Assembly (NCBI GenBank): GCA_964529175.1
Contig: CAZGVO010000001.1
Span: 310,001 to 374,000, forward strand
Direction of reading: 5' to 3'
DNA from: JAAFJM01 sp964529175
GTDB lineage: Bacteria; Bacteroidota; Bacteroidia; UKL13-3
DNA: 64,000 nt
In this document: in pieces, positions 35,509 through 43,366 of the stretch
How positions within the stretch are numbered: position 1 is the stretch's first letter
Layout: each line of letters opens with the position of its first letter
The notes under the pieces: generated by a model
The model's input: only the letters and a program-made list of their open reading frames with translations
Database searches by the model: none
Told to the model about the DNA's origin: nothing
Program-made: the position numbers and the translations under genes

Positions 35509-36651
35509 TTATTTATGGGTTCTTCCCTTCCAGTTATAAGTTCCAAAATTAGCCCATATGCCAATAATTATTACATATAATACATGAAATATTTCGGCAA
35601 GTGGCAATAATAAAATAAGTTTAGTTTTACCAAAAAGTTTTAAAATAGTTACTAAAAAAATACCTTCTATTAGCGTTTTAAATAATATTTGATTCAACGC
35701 CAAATGCCAATCGATAAAGAGGTTTACAACCATGCTTATATTATAAAAATAAGCCATGATAAGAATAAAAGTAATATACCTATTTTCGTATTTAGTACTT
35801 TTACTTACCCAGCGTTTGCGTTGCTCTGTTAGCTGACTTAAAGTACCATTTGCACCGGTTAAAACTATGGCATCTTTTTGGTGTAAAAACTGAACTTGAT
35901 TGGGGTATTTTTTAAAAATTTTATGCATTAAAAACTCATCATCACCACTGATTACATGTAAGTTATCAGCATAACCATTTACTTCAAAAAAAACCTTTTT
36001 TTCAAATACTAAATTAGCCGCGCTGCACATGTTTGGATATTTTAATTCCATTGCCGCAGCCCCCACTCCTACTAAGCCTGCAAATTCCAATGCTTGTAGT
36101 TTTTCAAATATATTTTTTGCAGCAAATTCAACCGGAGCATAAACCATTTTTGCATTAGAAACATTGATGAATTGATTGATGGTTTTTAACCAATTATTTC
36201 CCCTAGTACAATCAGCATCTGTTAAAACAATATAATCGAATTTTGCTTGTTCAATGCCTTTGGTAATAGCTTGTTTTTTATTCTTTATTTTATCAAAATC
36301 AGCTAGGTCGATAATTGAAATGTTATCCCGATTTATCGAGATTGAATTTTGAATTTTGAATTGATTAATAATGGTTAATGTATCATCTGTTGAATGGTCG
36401 TTTATTACAATAATTTCAAATTTTTCAAAATCATAATTTTGATCAATAATTGATTGCAGACACTGACCAATAAAATCAGCTTCATTTCTAGCAGAAATAA
36501 CAACGGAAAAACTATTTTGAACTGATGAAACAGGTAATTTGTTTTGCCTTTTGGTTCGTAAAATAATTGCTAATAATCCTACATAAAAAAATGCTATCAA
36601 ACAGCAATAAAAAGCAGTTAAAGAATAAGAGGTTATTGTCCAAAAAATCAT
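35509..36651 (-). CDS. Membrane glycosyltransferase, family 2
   Basis: This 380-residue GT2 enzyme has an N-terminal membrane segment, the GT-A fold core and three C-terminal membrane helices. Motifs include VVISARNEADFIGQCLQSII, EIIVINDHSTDDTL, YIVLTDADCTRG (DxD-type), GDDEFLMHKIF and QRKRW (QxxRW), as in processive or membrane GT2 enzymes. Residues 98-113 are encoded by an AT-rich tandem repeat and imperfect palindrome that interrupt the usual spacing. It overlaps the flippase-like gene by four bases. A role in polyprenyl-linked or lipid glycosylation is likely; the sugar is unknown. Confidence 0.88.
   Translation of the reverse strand: MIFWTITSYSLTAFYCCLIAFFYVGLLAIILRTKRQNKLPVSSVQNSFSVVISARNEADFIGQCLQSIIDQNYDFEKFEIIVINDHSTDDTLTIINQFKIQNSISINRDNISIIDLADFDKIKNKKQAITKGIEQAKFDYIVLTDADCTRGNNWLKTINQFINVSNAKMVYAPVEFAAKNIFEKLQALEFAGLVGVGAAAMELKYPNMCSAANLVFEKKVFFEVNGYADNLHVISGDDEFLMHKIFKKYPNQVQFLHQKDAIVLTGANGTLSQLTEQRKRWVSKSTKYENRYITFILIMAYFYNISMVVNLFIDWHLALNQILFKTLIEGIFLVTILKLFGKTKLILLLPLAEIFHVLYVIIIGIWANFGTYNWKGRTHK
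36326..36362. repeat. Imperfect palindrome and 7-bp tandem repeat inside the GT2 coding sequence
   Basis: TCCCGATTTATCGAGA (36326-36341) is a near-palindrome. It adjoins a GAATTTT-period tandem stretch (36343-36362). Together they encode KIQNSISINRDN in frame in the GT2 gene. The TCCCGA start echoes the perfect palindrome at 8546-8563. Confidence 0.55.
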
Positions 36652-37631
36652 TTAAAACTGAATTTATGTTTTAAAATAAATAACAAACCCAAAAGTGCTG
36701 GCACCATCATATTAATAACCCAAAGCGAGTAAGCCGAAAGCAATACACCTAAATCGAAAGCATGGTTGCCATTACTCAATTCACTGAAAACAAAAAGCGC
36801 ACTTGCGCCACGTAAACCAATATCGAGCAAGAAAAAACTTGGCACCACCGATTGAATACAAAAAACAGCAATAACACCAATAAAACAATTAACCAAACCA
36901 ATATGAACACCAAAAAATTGAAGTAAAAAAACATATTGGAATAAAAAAACAGTGTAACGCAAAGCCGAAATTAGTAACACTTTAGTTAACTGTGTTTTGG
37001 TATAAGCCTTAAAAACAACAACATACTGTTCAATTTTTGAAAAAAAACGGAATCTTGATAACAGATTGTAAACCAAATCAATACGAGTGAAACCAAAAAT
37101 TACCACAGCGTGCATTACTAAAAAAGCTAGCGCAATGTATTTCCAATAAATATAAATATAAAAATCGGCTTTGGCGGCAAAAGCTAAAAGTGCATACATA
37201 CCAAAAACTGCTGTAACCAAAGATTGTGCAGTGTGACCAATAACAGTAACCAGAGAGCCTTTAATTTTATTGAGTATTTTTAAATGAATAACCCTTCCAG
37301 CAAAATCTCCAATTTGATTTGGGGTAATAATGCTCAAAGTAACGCCAGAAAATACCGCCTTTAAAGCGTCCAAAAATTTTATCTCCTCAAATTGTTGGAT
37401 TAATAATTGCCATTTTAAAGTTTCTAAACCCCAATTTAGAAATAGTAGCAATACAGCAAAAACTAAAAAAACAATATTTTGAAATGAAAAATCAAATTGA
37501 AAAACAGCAACTTTTTCATCTATTTTATAGGCTATCAATAGTTTATATAAAATAAAAGCTACTGTAAAAAAAGCCAATGCAATTTTTACATAAGTAATCC
37601 ATTTTTTATGTGTAATCCAAAACTGTTTCAA
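36648..37631 (-). CDS. Lysylphosphatidylglycerol-synthase-TM/flippase-like membrane protein
   Basis: This 327-residue integral membrane protein has about eight hydrophobic helices in the UPF0104/MprF-TM pattern. Family-typical segments are KAVFSGVTLSIITPNQIGDFAGRVIHL, TVIGHTAQSLVTAVFGMYAL and QSVVPSFFLLDIGLRGASALF. Such proteins are thought to flip lipids or act beside glycosyltransferases in envelope lipid biosynthesis. The stop codon overlaps the GT2 start (ATGA-type overlap), so the two are translationally coupled. The function is inferred from family only. Confidence 0.82.
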   Translation of the reverse strand: MKQFWITHKKWITYVKIALAFFTVAFILYKLLIAYKIDEKVAVFQFDFSFQNIVFLVFAVLLLFLNWGLETLKWQLLIQQFEEIKFLDALKAVFSGVTLSIITPNQIGDFAGRVIHLKILNKIKGSLVTVIGHTAQSLVTAVFGMYALLAFAAKADFYIYIYWKYIALAFLVMHAVVIFGFTRIDLVYNLLSRFRFFSKIEQYVVVFKAYTKTQLTKVLLISALRYTVFLFQYVFLLQFFGVHIGLVNCFIGVIAVFCIQSVVPSFFLLDIGLRGASALFVFSELSNGNHAFDLGVLLSAYSLWVINMMVPALLGLLFILKHKFSFK

Positions 37632-37724
37632 GCCAGTATTTATTTGCCTTTAAGGCAGGCAATTTATATAATTTTATTTGATTGCTTTTGTTTTTAAAAT
37701 ATATTTGAGTTTTTTAAACAACCA

Positions 37725-38123
37725 ATGAGTTTCATTTTTTATATTCTTTTAGGATTAGCATTTATATTTTACGCCAAATCATCGCAACAAAAACAAATTA
37801 GTTTATTATCGGATGAGTACAAGGTTTTACTCATGAATCTTTTTAATAAAAAAAATAATAAACGCCTATATTTCAGCTTATTGGTAATGGCTATATTTTT
37901 AGTTGTAGTAAGTTTCAATTTATTCGACTTACAACTAACACTTTTGGCTTTTGCCCTAATTAATATTTTAGCCATAGCAATTCCCTTAAACATTAATTAC
38001 AACAAATTAGTTAAGGCAAATTTTCCAGTAGCGTTTACCAATAATTACATATTAACATCGGCACTAAGAGTTATTGGGACCATAGCCATATTTTCATACA
38101 TTTTTATTGATAATCTTCAATAG
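37725..38123 (+). CDS. Hypothetical membrane protein (four helices)
   Basis: This 132-residue protein has about four hydrophobic helices: SFIFYILLGLAFIFYA, YFSLLVMAIFLVVVSFNL, LTLLAFALINILAIAIPL and ALRVIGTIAIFSYIFI. I do not recognise a family. It lies between the flippase-like gene (divergent) and ruvC, ending 2 bases before the ruvC TTG start, so it is probably cotranscribed with ruvC. No motif suggests enzyme activity; it could be an inner-membrane accessory protein. Confidence 0.65.
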   Translation: MSFIFYILLGLAFIFYAKSSQQKQISLLSDEYKVLLMNLFNKKNNKRLYFSLLVMAIFLVVVSFNLFDLQLTLLAFALINILAIAIPLNINYNKLVKANFPVAFTNNYILTSALRVIGTIAIFSYIFIDNLQ

Positions 38124-38125
38124 CC

Positions 38126-38731
38126 TTGAAATCAGAAGAAAACATAAAAGAATTTGACAGAATAATTCTTGGCATTGACCCTGGAACCATTGTAATGGGT
38201 TATGGCATTATTGGTATTAATAAAAAACAAGTTAGTTTAATAACATTAGGCGTACTTCATTTGGAAAAGTATGACGATTATGCCATGAAATTGAAGAAAA
38301 TTTTTGAACGAACCATTGGCTTAATTGATGAATTTAAACCCAATGAAATGGCTATTGAAGCTCCATTTTTTGGCAAAAATGTGCAATCTATGTTGAAGTT
38401 AGGAAGAGCGCAAGGTGTAGCAATTGCCGGTGCTATGAGCCGCGAGTTAGCTGTAAACGAGTATTCACCAAAAAAAATAAAACAATCGATTACAGGAAAT
38501 GGAAATGCTACTAAAGAACAAGTAGCAGGCATGTTAGAACATATTTTAAAATTCAAACACGACTCCAAGTTTTTAGATGCAACTGATGGTTTGGCTGCGG
38601 CTTATTGTCATTTTATGCAAAAAAACTTAGGTATTGAAACTGCTAAAACCAAAGCCAAAATTCCAGCTAAAAAAAAGGCAACTAGCTGGGATGCATTTGT
38701 AACTAATAATCCAAATAAAATTAAAAAGTAA
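38126..38731 (+). CDS. ruvC: Holliday junction resolvase RuvC
   Basis: This 201-residue RNase-H-fold endonuclease cuts Holliday junctions after RuvAB migration. It shows IILGIDPGTIVMGYGII (first catalytic Asp), EMAIEAPFFGKNVQSMLKLG (Glu), KQSITGNGNATKEQV and DATDGLAAAYCHF (final Asp region), followed by a Lys-rich tail. No ATG precedes the ILGIDPG block, so translation probably starts at TTG 38126, two bases after the preceding stop. RuvA and RuvB are not adjacent. Confidence 0.93.
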   Translation: MKSEENIKEFDRIILGIDPGTIVMGYGIIGINKKQVSLITLGVLHLEKYDDYAMKLKKIFERTIGLIDEFKPNEMAIEAPFFGKNVQSMLKLGRAQGVAIAGAMSRELAVNEYSPKKIKQSITGNGNATKEQVAGMLEHILKFKHDSKFLDATDGLAAAYCHFMQKNLGIETAKTKAKIPAKKKATSWDAFVTNNPNKIKK

Positions 38732-38813
38732 AACATTTAGAGTATTAATCATAAGTTTTAAATACTTTTTTACGGGCTTATCCAAAACTAATTTTAGGCT
38801 TATGTAATAAAAG

Positions 38814-38843
38814 TTGAAAACCATTGTTGATTTGATATATTTG
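38814..38843 (+). promoter_or_regulatory. Consensus promoter TTG-N19-TATATTTG for the TPR gene
   Basis: TTG at 38814-38816 and TATATTTG at 38836-38843 are 19 bases apart. The -7 box ends only 8 bases before the ATG at 38852, implying a leader of just a few bases. Confidence 0.65.
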
Positions 38844-38851
38844 CTATTGAA

Positions 38852-40663
38852 ATGAAAGTACGTTATTCGGCCGTTCTATTGGTTTTATTGCTAGCCTTAG
38901 GCAATATCACTTTTGCTCAAAACAAAGATGAGCAATTGGCTGCGCAATTTTTTTCCAATGCTGAATACGATAAAGCTGCTGATTTATACGAAAAACTGCT
39001 GAATAAAAACATTAACTCATTTTATTTTTACGATAATTTATTGCAATCACTCATCAAGCTAAAACGTTTGGATGACGCTGAATCGCTTTGCAAAAAAATG
39101 TTTCGCAAAACCAATTCGCCTTATTTTTCGGTAGATATTGGCTTTATTAATAACCTAAACAACAAGCCTGAAAAGGCCACCAAACAATTTGATGAAGTTA
39201 TAAAGAAACTAATCCCCAATTTAGATAAAATTCAAGAAACTGCAAACGCTTTTGAAAAACGAAATGAAATTGATTATGCCATAAAAACATATACCAATGG
39301 CCGAAAATTACTTGGCTACAATGCTGTGTTTAATAATGAACTAGCTGCGCTTTATGCTAAAACTAAACAAATGCAGTTAATGATTGATGAGTATTTAAGC
39401 AGTGTAGAACAAAACCCAGTAAATAGTGAAGAAATTCAAGGATTATTGCAAAACAATATTCAACTACCATCTGACTTTGAATTACTTAAAAATGCTCTCA
39501 TAAAAAAAATAAAAGCCAATACTCAAACCGATGCATTTTATGAAATGCTAATTTGGTTTTATGTACAACGTAAAGATTTTGATAATGCGCTCATACAAGC
39601 CAAAGCCATGGACAAAAGGCTGAAAGAAGAAGGCCGAAAAATGATGGACTTAGGCTATTTAGCCATTAGCAACGAAAAATATGATGCAGCCATTAAACTG
39701 TTTAACGAAGTAGTACTTTTAGGCAATAATAAAGCTTACTATTTAGCTGCAAAACTTGGGGTTTTAGAAGCAAGCAATAAAAAACTATTGAGTAATGCTA
39801 ATTTAAGTTTATTGGATTTACAGAACTTAGAAAAAACCTATTTGGCTTTTTTAACAGAAAATGGTAAGACCTATTACACAGCGCCTAGTATGCGCGATTT
39901 AGCTAAGCTTTATGCCTATTATTTAAATGATATAGACAAAGCTATAACTTGCCTTAACGAAATTTTAGAACTGCCCGGACTAGAAACTTATTTTAACGCA
40001 GAATGCAAACTTGAACTTGGCGACTTATATGTAATTAAAGGCCAACAATGGGATGCCATGTTATTATACGGACAAGTAGATAAAGACTTTTTAGAACATC
40101 CACTTGGGCAAGAAGCAAAATTACGTAATGCCAAATTGAGCTTTTATTTAGGTGAGTTTGAATGGGCCAAAGCACAGTTAGATATTTTAAAAACAGCCAC
40201 CACTCAATTAATTGCGAACAATGCATTGGAACTTTCATTATTGATTCAAGACAATACCGTTGACCCTAACGAGGATGCCTTAAAGCTATTCGCAAGAGCG
40301 GATTTAAGTTATCAGCAAAATAAATTTGCAGAAGCTTTTCAAACTTTAGATTCGATTATTTTATTATTTCCAAAACATGCTTTAACCGATGATATAGCAT
40401 TTAAAAAAGCCCAAATTTATGCTAAGCAAAAAAAACATGAGGAAGCCATTAAGCAATACAATATTGTTATAAATGAATATGGCTCAGATATTTTAGGAGA
40501 TAACGCATTACTGAATCTTGCAATTATTTACGATAAAAATTTAAACAACCCTGCTGAAGCTAAAAAACAATATGAAAAATTTATTGAAACTTATGGCAGT
40601 AGCATATTTATAAACGAAGTACGCAAACGCTATCGCCAGTTAAGAGGCGATGTATTAAACTAA
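38852..40663 (+). CDS. Secreted tetratricopeptide repeat protein
   Basis: This 603-residue protein has a signal peptide (VLLVLLLALGNITFAQ) and many TPR-like helix pairs. Examples are AQFFSNAEYDKAADLYEKLL, NEKYDAAIKLFNEVVLLG, QQNKFAEAFQTLDSIILLFP and AKQKKHEEAIKQYNIVINEYG. TPRs mediate protein contacts, so it probably scaffolds an envelope complex; the spaced C-terminal repeats recall outer-membrane assembly or lipoprotein TPRs, but there is no lipobox Cys. It is followed after 11 bases by the DUF4286 gene, with a probable joint transcript from the promoter at 38814. Confidence 0.85.
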   Translation: MKVRYSAVLLVLLLALGNITFAQNKDEQLAAQFFSNAEYDKAADLYEKLLNKNINSFYFYDNLLQSLIKLKRLDDAESLCKKMFRKTNSPYFSVDIGFINNLNNKPEKATKQFDEVIKKLIPNLDKIQETANAFEKRNEIDYAIKTYTNGRKLLGYNAVFNNELAALYAKTKQMQLMIDEYLSSVEQNPVNSEEIQGLLQNNIQLPSDFELLKNALIKKIKANTQTDAFYEMLIWFYVQRKDFDNALIQAKAMDKRLKEEGRKMMDLGYLAISNEKYDAAIKLFNEVVLLGNNKAYYLAAKLGVLEASNKKLLSNANLSLLDLQNLEKTYLAFLTENGKTYYTAPSMRDLAKLYAYYLNDIDKAITCLNEILELPGLETYFNAECKLELGDLYVIKGQQWDAMLLYGQVDKDFLEHPLGQEAKLRNAKLSFYLGEFEWAKAQLDILKTATTQLIANNALELSLLIQDNTVDPNEDALKLFARADLSYQQNKFAEAFQTLDSIILLFPKHALTDDIAFKKAQIYAKQKKHEEAIKQYNIVINEYGSDILGDNALLNLAIIYDKNLNNPAEAKKQYEKFIETYGSSIFINEVRKRYRQLRGDVLN

Positions 40664-40674
40664 TAAAACAAAAA

Positions 40675-40980
40675 ATGATAGTATATAACGTTACCATTAA
40701 TTTAGATCACGACATTCACGATGAATGGGTAAAATGGATGAAAGAAAAACATTTACACGATGTAATGGCCACTGGCATGTTTACCAGTTATAAATTTTTA
40801 AAATTACTTAGCAAACAAGAAGATGAACTGGGTGAAACTTACGCCATTCAATACTTTGCGCCAAGTATGGAACATTACGAACGCTACCAAGCTGAGTTTG
40901 CTCCAAAATTACAAAAAGACGGACGCGATTTATTTGGTGAAAAATTCCATGCATTTAGAACATTACTTCAAGAAGTATAA
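40675..40980 (+). CDS. DUF4286 family protein
   Basis: This 101-residue protein (MIVYNVTINLDHDIHDEWVK...) matches the compact alpha/beta DUF4286 pattern: KHLHDVMATGMFTSYKFLKLL, TYAIQYFAPSMEHYERYQAEF and a GEKFHAFRTLL end. It is common in Bacteroidota with no known function; the ferredoxin-like shape suggests a dimeric alpha/beta barrel. It sits between the TPR gene and the nucleotidyltransferase gene, all on one strand with short gaps. Confidence 0.82.
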   Translation: MIVYNVTINLDHDIHDEWVKWMKEKHLHDVMATGMFTSYKFLKLLSKQEDELGETYAIQYFAPSMEHYERYQAEFAPKLQKDGRDLFGEKFHAFRTLLQEV

Positions 40981-41003
40981 TTAAATCCAAACAATACTAT
41001 TTT

Positions 41004-41999
41004 ATGAAAGCAATTATTCCTGTTGCAGGAATTGGTACTCGTTTGAGACCACATACACATACACAGCCAAAGGCGTTAATTCCAATTGCGGGTAAACCAA
41101 TTTTGGCGCATATTGTAGATAATTTAATTGATGCTGGTATAAACGATTTTGTTTTTATCATTGGATATTTAGGCGATAAAATTGAAGAATACATTCAAAA
41201 AAATTATCCTAAAATAACTACCAATTTTATAATCCAAACTACAGGTAAAGGTGTTGGTCATGCTATTTGGCTAGCCAAAGAAAATATTCTAAAAGACAAC
41301 AGTGAAATATTGATTGTTTTTGGAGATACCATAGCCGATGTTGACTTAAAAAAAGTTATTGCCGAGCCTCATAACATGTTAGGCATTAAAAAAGTGGAAG
41401 ACCCCCGCCAGTTTGGAGTGGCTGAGGTTAATAATGAAGGTTATATTACCAAAATGGTGGAGAAACCTGCCATTCCAAAATCGAATTTGGCCTTGGTTGG
41501 TATTTATAAAATAAAAGACAGTCACGCTTTATTGGAGGCATTAGATACTAATATCAGTCAAAAGAAAACCACTCATAACGAATATACTTTAACCGATGCC
41601 ATGATGAATATGGTTAATAACGGCATGAAGTTTAAAAGTTTTGATGTGGCCAATTGGTTTGATTGTGGTAAAAAAGATATTTTATTAGAAACCAACTCTA
41701 CCTTACTAAAGCGCTTAAATTACGATACTAGTAAATACAAGTTTGAAAACACAATCATTATTCCACCTGTTTTTATTGGTGATGATTGTAAAATTTCTAA
41801 TTGTATAATCGGACCAAATGTATCAGTAGGCGAAAATGCCATTTTAAATTACGGGATTATCAAGGATAGTATAATTGGGCCTTATGCTCAAATAGAATAT
41901 GCTATTTTAGAAAAATCGTTGATTGGAAACGATGCAACACTTTGCGGAAACAAGCAAAGTTTAAATATTGGTGATAGCACAGAAATAAATTTTGGATAG
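41004..41999 (+). CDS. Sugar-1-phosphate nucleotidyltransferase with C-terminal left-handed beta-helix
   Basis: This 331-residue enzyme has the GT-A-like nucleotidyltransferase motif KAIIPVAGIGTRLRPHTHTQPK, followed by IVFGDTIAD, VEKPAIPKSNLALVGIYKI and NWFDCGKK. The C-terminus (about 250-331) shows hexapeptide units (IIPPVFIGDDCKISNCIIG, VSVGENAILN) like RmlA/GlmU-type enzymes. It should activate a sugar phosphate (glucose- or mannose-type) to an NDP-sugar for surface glycans. The adjacent Wzx-like flippase supports a role in glycan synthesis. The sugar and nucleotide cannot be named from sequence alone. Confidence 0.85.
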   Translation: MKAIIPVAGIGTRLRPHTHTQPKALIPIAGKPILAHIVDNLIDAGINDFVFIIGYLGDKIEEYIQKNYPKITTNFIIQTTGKGVGHAIWLAKENILKDNSEILIVFGDTIADVDLKKVIAEPHNMLGIKKVEDPRQFGVAEVNNEGYITKMVEKPAIPKSNLALVGIYKIKDSHALLEALDTNISQKKTTHNEYTLTDAMMNMVNNGMKFKSFDVANWFDCGKKDILLETNSTLLKRLNYDTSKYKFENTIIIPPVFIGDDCKISNCIIGPNVSVGENAILNYGIIKDSIIGPYAQIEYAILEKSLIGNDATLCGNKQSLNIGDSTEINFG

Positions 42000-42051
42000 T
42001 ACCTAGTTAATGGCTTAATAATTGCAAAAAGAGTAAAAAAACTCAATCAAA

Positions 42052-43362
42052 TTGACAAAGAAAAATAATAATTACATTAACAATAGCATTTGGATGCTCG
42101 CTGAAAAGGCTTCTCGCATTATTTCAGGAATTTTGGTAGGCGTTCTTGTAGCTCGCTTTTTAGGTAAAGAACAATTTGGTATAATCAGCTATGCATTAAG
42201 CGTATTAAGCATTTTTACCGTATTTTCTACCTTAGGTTTAGATGGCATTGTAGTAAGGGAGCTAATAACCGAAAAAGACAAAAAATTTGAAATACTAGGA
42301 ACCACCTTTTGGATGCGTTTTATTGGTTCGTTATTTGTAGTTTTAGCAGCAACTTACTACTCATCTATGCGAGATCCAAACGATAGAACATGGATTGTTT
42401 TTTTGGTTTCTGTAGCTGTTGTTTTCCAATCGTTCAGTGTAATTGATTTTTACTTTCAATCGGAGGTTAAAGGTAAGTTTACTGCAATAATTCAAATTAT
42501 TACATTGGTGCTTTCGGCCATTGTAAAACTGGTATTGATTTATTTAGAAGCTCCTTTAACATGGTTTGCTAGCATGGTAATGTTTGAAGCATTAATAACT
42601 GCTATAAACCAACTTTATTTTTACAAAATAAACCAACAAGAAATAAGTAAATGGAAATTTACTTTTGCAGAGGCTAAACGTTTATTATCGCACTCATGGC
42701 CAATTATTATTTCTGCATTTATGCAAATGATTTACCAACAAGCAGATAAAATATTGATTGCCAGATATTTGCATGATATGGGAATGGTGGGGCAATATTC
42801 TGCAGCAACACGCATAAGTGAAGCATCGTTTTTTATACCTGTAGCTCTTTCTACAGCACTATTTCCTGGAATTATTAATAATAGACACAATAAACCATTA
42901 CAATTAAAACGTTTAACCCAAATTTATTCGTTAATGATTTGGAGCGCTATTTTTATTTCAATTGGAGGATATTTTTTAGGAGATATTGTAATTGGCTTTT
43001 TATACAAAGATGGCTTTCCGCTTGCGCCCGAAATTTTTAAAATACACATTTGGATAACCATTCCAGTGTTTTTTGGAACAGCTTGGGGATCTTGGCTTTT
43101 AGCACTGAACAAACAGCGATTAATTACTGTTTACCAAGTTTTTGTTTTAGTAATTATTTTAGGTTTAGAAATGTATATGATTCCAAAATATGGTATTAAA
43201 GGGGCAGCCTATAGTGTGGTGTTAGCTTATTTGTGTAGCATTTTTGCAATTATGTTTGTTTACAAACCAAAAGAGTCAGCTACTTTGTTCTTCTCTTCTT
43301 TAAATCCAAAACATTTACTTGATATAGTAAAGTATTGGAAAGAAATGAAAGCCGCTAAATAA
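42052..43362 (+). CDS. Oligosaccharide flippase (Wzx/MOP family)
   Basis: This 436-residue membrane protein has about 12-14 helices in the MOP polysaccharide-export pattern. Typical segments are WMLAEKASRIISGILVGVLVARFLG, FGIISYALSVLSIFTVFSTLGLDG, SHSWPIIISAFMQMIYQQADKI and FIPVALSTALFPGI. It should flip undecaprenyl-linked sugar repeats across the inner membrane. Translation probably begins at TTG 42052; the first ATG falls inside the first helix. The gene lies 52 bases after the nucleotidyltransferase and converges with the TMTC-like gene 4 bases away. Confidence 0.9.
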   Translation: MTKKNNNYINNSIWMLAEKASRIISGILVGVLVARFLGKEQFGIISYALSVLSIFTVFSTLGLDGIVVRELITEKDKKFEILGTTFWMRFIGSLFVVLAATYYSSMRDPNDRTWIVFLVSVAVVFQSFSVIDFYFQSEVKGKFTAIIQIITLVLSAIVKLVLIYLEAPLTWFASMVMFEALITAINQLYFYKINQQEISKWKFTFAEAKRLLSHSWPIIISAFMQMIYQQADKILIARYLHDMGMVGQYSAATRISEASFFIPVALSTALFPGIINNRHNKPLQLKRLTQIYSLMIWSAIFISIGGYFLGDIVIGFLYKDGFPLAPEIFKIHIWITIPVFFGTAWGSWLLALNKQRLITVYQVFVLVIILGLEMYMIPKYGIKGAAYSVVLAYLCSIFAIMFVYKPKESATLFFSSLNPKHLLDIVKYWKEMKAAK

Positions 43363-43366
43363 CCTT

